Shown here piece after piece: positions 1-4,834 of a DNA stretch of 6,637 bases. How positions within the stretch are numbered: position 1 is the stretch's first letter; every line of letters starts with the position of its first letter. This DNA is from Nitrospirota bacterium (lineage in GTDB: Bacteria > Nitrospinota_A > UBA7883). The notes under the pieces are model-generated. The model did no database searches and was not told the DNA's origin. It saw nothing but the letters and a program-made list of their open reading frames with translations. Made by a program: the position numbers and the translations under genes. The stretch lies in NCBI GenBank assembly GCA_011052055.1, contig DRJW01000478.1, positions 1 through 6,637 on the forward strand, in the 5' to 3' direction.

Positions 1-809
1 GGTCTTAGCTCCATCACGTCGGCGCCTACGATTTTCCGTTTCGATCCGATGGCGTGGATGATGTTGATCGCGTCGCCCCACGACAGGCCGCCCGGCTCTG
101 GTGTGCCGACACCTGGAGCCACCGACGGGTCGAACCCGTCCAGATCGAAAGTAATATAAACGTTCTCGGTGAGCGCGTCTACCATCGGCTCGATCCAATC
201 GGTTTGTCCCGCCACATCCCACGCCGGGTAAACCCGATGCCCGGAGGTTTTAATAAAATCGCTCTCCACTTTCGATATACTGCGGACGCCTATCTGGACT
301 ATCGGCGCAAGTTCAATAACGCGGCGCATGACGCAGGCGTGAGAGAAGGGCGAGCCCTGATATTTGTCCCGAAGATCGGTGTGCGCGTCTATCTGGACTA
401 CCGTCAAGGTTTTCTCAAACCTGCGGGCGAGAGACCTGACCGGGGCTGTTGTAAGGCTGTGGTCGCCGCCTAGCATGAGGACGAACCCTGTTTTATCGAG
501 CGTGGCCTCGTACACTGTCTCCACTTTGGCGATGGTCTCCTCCGGGCCGCAAACATCCGGCTCTACTTCATTTAGAAGAGTCAGTCCAAGGCGCTCGTTG
601 TCGACGTTCCATTGAGTGTCGTAAAGCTCCACATGACAGCTTGCCTCGATGATCGCCCCGGGGCCTTCTCTTGCGCCCGATTTATAGCTTACCGCTCCAT
701 CGTAGGGAACAGGCAGTATAGCGGCGTGTGAGCCATCGAAAACGGGGCTGTGACCGGCCAGACCTCCGAATCCGCCACCTTTGAAGTTGTCTGCGAAAAT
801 GGGCGTCAT
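1..809 (-). CDS. speB: Agmatinase / ureohydrolase family enzyme, 3' end cut by the window edge
   Basis: Predicted cytoplasmic binuclear-manganese ureohydrolase, most likely agmatinase, which hydrolyses agmatine to putrescine and urea in polyamine synthesis. The 269 visible residues carry the family signatures in order: GGDHSL (metal ligand H117), DAHTD (ligands D141, H143, D145), SHAC (H157, in the place of the catalytic histidine), DLDGFDPS (ligands D222, D224), then PGVGTPEPGG, and E267 in DVMEL near the edge, where the family has its conserved glutamate. The start at 807-809 is supported by AAGGA five bases upstream (minus strand, 815-819). About 20-30 C-terminal residues should lie beyond position 1. 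The gene is divergent from the M48 protease gene. Arginase, guanidinobutyrase and formimidoylglutamase share the fold, so the substrate is inferred; the family assignment is secure. Confidence 0.88.
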   Translation of the reverse strand, partial: MTPIFADNFKGGGFGGLAGHSPVFDGSHAAILPVPYDGAVSYKSGAREGPGAIIEASCHVELYDTQWNVDNERLGLTLLNEVEPDVCGPEETIAKVETVYEATLDKTGFVLMLGGDHSLTTAPVRSLARRFEKTLTVVQIDAHTDLRDKYQGSPFSHACVMRRVIELAPIVQIGVRSISKVESDFIKTSGHRVYPAWDVAGQTDWIEPMVDALTENVYITFDLDGFDPSVAPGVGTPEPGGLSWGDAINIIHAIGSKRKIVGADVMELR

Positions 810-867
810 AAGAATCCTTAAACAAAAACGTAGTATACTAAACTGATAAATATGGAAGTTATATATC
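810..867. promoter_or_regulatory. Divergent intergenic region with palindromic TATACT box
   Basis: This 58-bp AT-rich spacer separates two divergent start codons, so promoters for both transcripts should lie in or near it. It contains the perfect palindrome TAGTATACTA at 831-840, which presents TATACT (5 of 6 to the sigma-70 -10 box) on both strands. I could not find a convincing -35 box at 16-18 bp on either strand. Shine-Dalgarno-like AAGGA (minus strand, 815-819) serves the agmatinase and GGAAG (plus strand, 854-858) serves the protease. Promoter function is inferred from position and the palindrome only. Confidence 0.4.
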
Positions 868-2013
868 ATGTTTTTACCTGTTAAATCCATAGCCCTTTTA
901 GCTGTAGTTACAGCTGTTATCGTGATCGCTCCGAAGCCCGCCATCGCCCTTTTTAAAGCGCCGGACGAGGAGGAGATGGGGCGCAAGGCGGACGAGCAAA
1001 TTGTTCACGCCTACGGCCTGTACGATGACGAAAAGCTTCAGGCGTATGTAAGAAAAGTTGGCAAAAGAGTATTGGCCGAGGTTGTAGAGCCGCAATATGA
1101 GTATCATTTCAAACTTATGGACGATGCGATGGTCAACGCTTTTGCTTTGCCGGGAGGATATATATATGTCACTCGCGGACTGCTGGCCGTCCTCAATTCC
1201 GAAGCGGCGCTGGCCGGGGTGATCGGGCACGAAATCGGCCATGTTATAGGGCATCACGCGGTCAAAAAAATGAAAAAGAGCATCGGCCAGACTTTGCTGG
1301 CTTTAGGCGGCCTTATTGCGAGCAAAGATATCCGGGCCAACGCCGGAGCGTGGCTGACAATTACTACTTCTTTGTCACAGCAAATCCTGCTCGGTTACGG
1401 ACGCGACATGGAAATGGAGTCTGACCAGGAGGGGTTGATCTTAACGCATGAAGCCGGATACGATCCGCATGCGATAGTCGGTTTCCTCCAGTCACTGCGC
1501 ACGTTAGAAAAACTGGGCGGGCGGGGGTACCACGGTTTTCAGGCCACTCACCCGGATACAATCGTAAGGATCATACAAGCGGAGGAAAAAGCGGGAATTC
1601 TGTCTGGTAGAGGCAAGGATTATCAATTTTACCGGGACAGGTATCTGGACATGATTGAGGGCTTGAGATACGGCAGGCCGAAATGGCACGGGAAAACTCT
1701 TCCACCGTACAAGATTCATATCTATACGGTAAAAAAAGGGGATACGTTTCGATCAATCGCAGAAGATGTAAGCGGCAACCAGGCGCTTGCCCTGGAGATG
1801 GCTACTTTAAACGCGATGGATCATAATGACGCCTTGACGCCGGGGATGAGAATCAAGACCCTGGTTGAGGAAAAATCGTCGAATCGTATTCTGGAAAGAA
1901 AACATAAAAAGGAGAAAAAAGATGAAGTCAGCGCTGGAACTGGCGATGGAAAAATCGGAAAAACTGGGCGGCGCGAAAAAGCTGACAAAAAATCAGAAAA
2001 ATCAGATCGCTGA
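868..2013 (+). CDS. Secreted M48 family metalloprotease with C-terminal LysM domain
   Basis: Predicted zinc endopeptidase of the periplasm or cell envelope, BepA/YfgC-like in its catalytic half. Residues 1-27 look like a Sec signal peptide (K6, a hydrophobic stretch to about residue 20, then PAIA before a likely type I cleavage site); there is no lipobox cysteine. HEIGH at 121-125 gives two zinc histidines and the catalytic glutamate. E182 in RDMEMESD is the likely third ligand, four residues before D186 as in the family. HPD at 228-230 is also typical. Residues about 286-334 form a LysM-like module (YTVKKGDTF ... LTPGMRI), suggesting peptidoglycan binding where BepA proper has TPRs. Residues 335-381 are a Lys/Glu-rich low-complexity tail, and codons 352-381 overlap the next gene out of frame. 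GGAAG at 854-858 supports the start. It probably leads a three-gene operon. The protein substrate is unknown. Confidence 0.9.
   Translation: MFLPVKSIALLAVVTAVIVIAPKPAIALFKAPDEEEMGRKADEQIVHAYGLYDDEKLQAYVRKVGKRVLAEVVEPQYEYHFKLMDDAMVNAFALPGGYIYVTRGLLAVLNSEAALAGVIGHEIGHVIGHHAVKKMKKSIGQTLLALGGLIASKDIRANAGAWLTITTSLSQQILLGYGRDMEMESDQEGLILTHEAGYDPHAIVGFLQSLRTLEKLGGRGYHGFQATHPDTIVRIIQAEEKAGILSGRGKDYQFYRDRYLDMIEGLRYGRPKWHGKTLPPYKIHIYTVKKGDTFRSIAEDVSGNQALALEMATLNAMDHNDALTPGMRIKTLVEEKSSNRILERKHKKEKKDEVSAGTGDGKIGKTGRREKADKKSEKSDR
1910..1914 (+). promoter_or_regulatory. Ribosome binding site AGGAG for the 94-aa protein
   Basis: AGGAG lies 7 bases before the ATG at 1922, inside the 3' end of the M48 protease reading frame. 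It is the strongest Shine-Dalgarno match I found in the window. It sets the start of the downstream gene at 1922 rather than at the in-frame TTG at 1865, which has no comparable signal. Confidence 0.8.
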
Positions 2014-2206
2014 AATACGGAAAGTGAACGGGGCTAAAATCGCCGAGCTCACCATCATGGCCAACGAAAAACTGGAAAAGCTCGACTGGGCAGGTGAGGA
2101 ACATGAGGCCGTGAGAGATGAGCTGACACAGAATATGAGCCGCGAAAAAGCAAAGATCGAAGAGGCGACGGAGAGGAAGATAGAAAAAATCAGGAGCGAG
2201 AAATAA
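1922..2206 (+). CDS. Small charged alpha-helical (coiled-coil) protein of unknown function
   Basis: A 94-residue protein with no signal peptide, membrane segment or cysteine. It is dominated by Lys, Glu and Ala with spaced Leu/Ile, so it should be almost wholly helical and may form a coiled coil, most clearly in residues 20-94. The N-terminal stretch ELAMEKSEKLGG followed by LTKNQKNQIAEIRK resembles small hypothetical proteins I recall from deltaproteobacterial-type genomes, but I cannot name a function. The start at 1922 is chosen for its strong AGGAG seven bases upstream. The first 92 nt are overprinted on the end of the M48 protease gene in another frame, which suggests translational coupling. 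The pterin dehydratase start follows 22 nt after its stop. A cytoplasmic location is inferred from the lack of an export signal. Confidence 0.75.
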   Translation: MKSALELAMEKSEKLGGAKKLTKNQKNQIAEIRKVNGAKIAELTIMANEKLEKLDWAGEEHEAVRDELTQNMSREKAKIEEATERKIEKIRSEK

Positions 2207-2218
2207 TTTCTATTTGAT

Positions 2219-2222
2219 GGAG
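2219..2222 (+). promoter_or_regulatory. GGAG ribosome binding site that favours ATG 2229 for the pterin dehydratase
   Basis: GGAG ends six bases before the ATG at 2229. The two earlier in-frame starts, TTG 2214 and ATG 2217, have only an AGGAG (2192-2196) at about 17-20 bases, which is too far for efficient initiation. The site therefore supports a start at 2229. Confidence 0.55.
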
Positions 2223-2228
2223 ACTGCT

Positions 2229-2477
2229 ATGGATTCTGGTTGGATTGAATCTGGCTCGGCGATTGAGAGAGAGTTTACTTTCTCATCATATCTCGATGGC
2301 GCCAAGTTCGCCGCCACAGTGGCGGAAAAAGCTGAAGAGGTTGCTCATCACCCTGATATAGTGATCGGGTATAAAAAAGTGAAAATCATAACCACAACTC
2401 ATGATCGGGGTGATACGGTCACTCAAAAAGATATAAACCTCGCCAACGAGATAGATACCCTGTACCAGGCCGGATGA
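2229..2477 (+). CDS. Pterin-4a-carbinolamine dehydratase (4a-hydroxytetrahydrobiopterin dehydratase), compact form
   Basis: Predicted cytoplasmic PCD/DCoH-family enzyme that dehydrates 4a-hydroxytetrahydropterin to the quinonoid dihydropterin. From ATG 2229 it has 82 residues. The family signature is intact: E36, H40-H41-P42, Y48, H58 and D68, with the usual five- and nine-residue spacings, preceded by W5 and an AIEREFTF strand. The final helix QKDINLANEID is also typical. The N-terminal helix present in many ~95-110-residue homologues is missing. The frame is open upstream only to the stop at 2181-2183 and offers no start before TTG 2214, so this is a genuinely short form. Starts at 2214 or 2217 would add 4-5 residues. 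No pterin-dependent hydroxylase lies in the window, so the partner is unknown (bacterial homologues are called phhB). It ends the plus-strand operon, 21 nt from a convergent gene. Confidence 0.88.
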   Translation: MDSGWIESGSAIEREFTFSSYLDGAKFAATVAEKAEEVAHHPDIVIGYKKVKIITTTHDRGDTVTQKDINLANEIDTLYQAG

Positions 2478-2498
2478 TTTAACTACGGAATATCTGGC

Positions 2499-3152
2499 TC
2501 ACCCCAGCGCTGTCGCAAGTTTTCCCAATTCCATGAACAATTTTTCAAGTTCGCTCATCTTTTTAATAAGACCCTGCCTTTCCATATAAAGAGCGCCCTG
2601 CCGAAGCTCAAGATTGGGGATTTCTTTATAATATTTTTTGAGCGTTGTACGGCGCTCTTGTGTCAGGTAGGATAAAACCTGCTCACGATTTTCTCCTTTG
2701 ACCATGAATTTCTTATCAAAATCCGCGTCGTCCGTCTGAATATCCTGATAGCCGAATATTTTTATGATTTTATGAACGCTTTTTTCTGGATAAACATGCA
2801 TGCCCGCAGGTAAATCTTTCAATTGAAGCTCCATGAAGGTGTATATCCTCTGGTTGTTTCCTGATCCTTTTTTGACGGTGGATAATGTAAAAGGAAATTC
2901 ATTGTTCTCCCCGGTTATACGGGGCATCGCGCCGAAAGATAGTATCCGCGTAACAATAGAGGACTGCTTTGCTTTCATGGATGCGCCAGGACCCCGGCTT
3001 TTCCCGGCGCCCCATAGATCGTTATATTCTAATCCTCTCCTTTGAGCGAATCTTATCCATGCTTGGGAAGTGGCTCTGCGGGTTTTAGCAAAGTAGAGCG
3101 CGATTAAAACAAAAGGAACAAATGATATCGCGAATATAGGTAAATTTTCCAT
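2499..3152 (-). CDS. Membrane-anchored protein of unknown function
   Basis: A 217-residue protein I do not recognise as a named family. Residues about 4-22 form one hydrophobic segment (FAISFVPFVLIALYF) followed by KTRR, so it is probably anchored by a single N-terminal helix with the bulk of the protein in the cytoplasm. The soluble part has a beta-rich look: FPFTLSTVKKG, RIYTFMELQL and AGMHVYPEKS in residues 86-125, then FDKKFMVKGENREQVLSYL at about 144-162. That pattern recalls uncharacterised DUF3137-like membrane proteins, but this is impression only. Residues 190-217 are helical and amphipathic. GAGG seven bases before the ATG (minus strand) supports the start. It lies 17 nt after queH on the same strand, so it is probably the last gene of the hemB-queH transcript, and it converges on the pterin dehydratase gene. 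Confidence 0.72.
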   Translation of the reverse strand: MENLPIFAISFVPFVLIALYFAKTRRATSQAWIRFAQRRGLEYNDLWGAGKSRGPGASMKAKQSSIVTRILSFGAMPRITGENNEFPFTLSTVKKGSGNNQRIYTFMELQLKDLPAGMHVYPEKSVHKIIKIFGYQDIQTDDADFDKKFMVKGENREQVLSYLTQERRTTLKKYYKEIPNLELRQGALYMERQGLIKKMSELEKLFMELGKLATALG

Positions 3153-3169
3153 TTCAAGACCTCGCTGTT

Positions 3170-3775
3170 TTACTGTTTCCCACGTCCGCGTCTGCTATAT
3201 ACGCATCCGCAATAATCCTGACGGTAAAATCCCATATCTTTGGCCATCCTGGTCGTAACTTTATATCCCTCCTTTTTTTTCCAGTCCGCCTCAAAAAATT
3301 TCACGCCACGCTTCTTGCCCGCATCAGAGCCGATGCGGTTTATGACCGCCGAGTCTTTATGAGGAGAGACGGATAAAACAGCCCCGTAATTTTCAAAACC
3401 AAGTCTGCCAGCCTCATCAGCCGCTTTTGAAAGGCGAATGTCGAAACAGACCTCGCATCTTTTTCCCCGCTCCGGCTCGTCTTCTAAACCTTTCGTTTTG
3501 TCAAACCATGTATCAGCGTCGTACTCTCCTTCAACAAGTTTAAGTCCGGCCGATTTTGTCCAGACTCTCACTTCTTCGAGCCGCTTTACATATTCTTCTT
3601 CGGGATGGATATTCGGGTTGTAAAAATAAAGCGTCAAATCATAGTCGCGCTGTAACTCCTCGACAACGTAGGGCGAGCATGGGGCGCAACAGATGTGCAG
3701 AAGCATTGGGGGAATGCGTGGCAGACGGGGAATGCGTGGCGTCCGGGAAATGCCGGGCGAGTGGTTAGATGACAT
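3170..3775 (-). CDS. queH: Epoxyqueuosine reductase QueH (DUF208 family)
   Basis: Predicted cytoplasmic iron-sulfur enzyme that reduces epoxyqueuosine to queuosine in tRNA, the non-cobalamin alternative to QueG. The family core is complete in the 201-residue reading: CCAPC (C29, C30, C33), FYNPNIHP, ERGKRCEVCFDIRL (C107, C110), LSVSPHKD, DWKKKEGY and YRQDYCGC (C189, C191). These cysteines are the expected metal-centre ligands. Two starts are possible. ATG 3773-3775, 9 nt after the hemB stop, adds a 23-residue Arg/Pro-rich leader encoded by three 18-bp repeats. ATG 3704-3706 gives MLLHICCAPC, the usual QueH beginning, in 178 residues. Neither has a clear ribosome binding site. The core is at least 20 residues long before CCAPC only in the first case, which is unusual. 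The run of eight A residues at 3273-3280 stays in frame. Cotranscription with hemB is likely. Confidence 0.92.
   Translation of the reverse strand: MSSNHSPGISRTPRIPRLPRIPPMLLHICCAPCSPYVVEELQRDYDLTLYFYNPNIHPEEEYVKRLEEVRVWTKSAGLKLVEGEYDADTWFDKTKGLEDEPERGKRCEVCFDIRLSKAADEAGRLGFENYGAVLSVSPHKDSAVINRIGSDAGKKRGVKFFEADWKKKEGYKVTTRMAKDMGFYRQDYCGCVYSRRGRGKQ
3703..3756 (-). repeat. Three imperfect 18-bp tandem repeats at the 5' end of queH
   Basis: Units lie at 3703-3720, 3721-3738 and 3739-3756. The first two agree at 15 of 18 positions and the second and third at 12 of 18; the shared core on the plus strand is GGGGAATGCGTG. In the queH frame the six-residue units read GISRTP, RIPRLP and RIPPML. The last unit contains the alternative start ATG 3704-3706. 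The 18-bp period preserves the reading frame, so copy number could change without breaking the gene. Confidence 0.8.
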
Positions 3776-3779
3776 TGTG

Positions 3780-3792
3780 ACGGGCTACCCGT
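3780..3792 (-). other. Small hairpin with the hemB stop codon in its loop
   Basis: On the minus strand the sequence ACGGG-TAG-CCCGT forms a five-base-pair GC-rich stem whose three-base loop is exactly the hemB stop codon. The upstream queH ATG (3773-3775) begins four bases after the stem. No U-run follows, so it is not an intrinsic terminator. A role in hemB-queH translational coupling is possible but unproven. Confidence 0.35.
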
Positions 3793-4759
3793 TAAGAATT
3801 TTCGCCGCGTCCTTCGCGAAATAGGTAAGTATCATATTCGCCCCGGCGCGGTGGATTGACAGGAGCGCCTCCATCATCGCGCGGTCGCGGTCTATCCATC
3901 CGTTTCTTCCGGCGGCTTCGATCATGGAGAACTCTCCTGAAACGCTATACGCGGCCAGAGGCAGGTTGAACTGGGTTTTCACCATGCGGATGATGTCGAG
4001 GTAGGGGAGGGCGGGCTTGACCATTATGATGTCCGCGTTTTCCACAATATCGAGCGCCACTTCCCGGATCGCCTCCATTGCGTTCGCCGGGTCCATCTGG
4101 TAGGTTGCGCGGTCGCCGAACTGCGGGGAGGAGTCGCACGCTTCGCGGAAGGGGCCGTAAAAGGCGGAAGCGTATTTCGCGGCGTAAGACATGATAGCCA
4201 CATCTTTGTGGCCGTTATCGTCGAGCGCCACCCGGATAGCGCCGACTCGCCCGTCCATCATATCCGACGGGGCGACAATATCGGCGCCTGTGTCTGCGTG
4301 TGTCAGCGCCATGGCGCCCAACAGCTCCAGGGTCGGGTCGTTCAGGATTTTCCCGTCTTTGACAACTCCGCAATGCCCGTGTGTTGTGTATTCGTCGATA
4401 CATACGTCGGTTATGACTACCATATCGGGGCAGGCGTTTTTTATTTCACGGATGGCGTTTTGAACTATCCCGTCCGGGTTGTAGGCTTCAGAGCCGGTCT
4501 CGTCTTTCGTCTCCGGGATTCCGAACAGAATCACCGCCGGAATTCCCAACGACTCGACTTCCTTGACTTCTTTTACAAGGTTATCTACCGAAAAACGGTA
4601 ATTACCCGGCATGGATGAGATTTCGTCTTTCACATTTTTTCCGTAAGTGACAAACATCGGGTAGATGAGCATATCGGGTGAAAGCCTGTTTTCACGAACC
4701 ATCCTGCGCAGGTTTTCAGACGCCCGCGCGCGCCGCGCCCGGTATTGCGGAAATATCAT
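3785..4759 (-). CDS. hemB: Porphobilinogen synthase (delta-aminolevulinic acid dehydratase)
   Basis: Cytoplasmic enzyme that condenses two 5-aminolevulinate molecules into porphobilinogen, the second common step of tetrapyrrole synthesis. The 324 residues match the usual family length. The two Schiff-base lysines are present: K195 in MSYAAKYASAFYGPFREA and K248 in MVKPALPYLD. The metal site reads DVCIDEYTTHGHCG, giving C120, D122 and C130. Zinc-type enzymes have three cysteines here and the magnesium-type, zinc-free class has none, so this is a hybrid Cys-Asp-Cys site, as I recall from some actinobacterial enzymes. The allosteric-type RARRARASENLRRMVRE N-terminus is normal. The start at 4757-4759 fits homologues (MIFPQYR), although the ribosome binding site is weak. 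It lies 75 nt after batE and 9 nt before queH; a weak promoter candidate lies in the 75-nt gap. Confidence 0.96.
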   Translation of the reverse strand: MIFPQYRARRARASENLRRMVRENRLSPDMLIYPMFVTYGKNVKDEISSMPGNYRFSVDNLVKEVKEVESLGIPAVILFGIPETKDETGSEAYNPDGIVQNAIREIKNACPDMVVITDVCIDEYTTHGHCGVVKDGKILNDPTLELLGAMALTHADTGADIVAPSDMMDGRVGAIRVALDDNGHKDVAIMSYAAKYASAFYGPFREACDSSPQFGDRATYQMDPANAMEAIREVALDIVENADIIMVKPALPYLDIIRMVKTQFNLPLAAYSVSGEFSMIEAAGRNGWIDRDRAMMEALLSIHRAGANMILTYFAKDAAKILNG

Positions 4760-4782
4760 TTGAACGACAGCCCTGATGTTGA

Positions 4783-4811
4783 ATTTTAAAAGCTAGATTG
4801 TATCACGCAAA
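4783..4811 (-). promoter_or_regulatory. Weak sigma-70 promoter candidate for hemB
   Basis: In the 75-nt gap between batE and hemB the minus strand has TAAAAT (4783-4788, 5 of 6 to the -10 consensus), 17 bp downstream of TTTGCG (4806-4811, only 3 of 6 to the -35 consensus). A second -10-like TACAAT lies at 4797-4802 without a good -35. The gap is AT-rich compared with flanking genes. It would allow hemB-queH to be transcribed independently of the bat genes. Confidence 0.3.
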
Positions 4812-4834
4812 GGAACTCCGCCGCCAGACCGGCT

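Noticed and set aside
54..615. Two open frames on the plus strand across the left end.
   Set aside because: They run antisense to the agmatinase, whose metal-binding motifs are complete on the minus strand. They show no recognisable domain or ribosome binding site.
2478..2498. Bidirectional terminator between the convergent genes.
   Set aside because: The 21-nt gap has no inverted repeat or U-run; any terminator would have to lie within the coding ends.
4191..4618. Open frames on the plus strand inside hemB.
   Set aside because: They are antisense to a full-length hemB with all key motifs; the composition (Ser/Arg/Pro/Cys rich) is typical of shadow frames.
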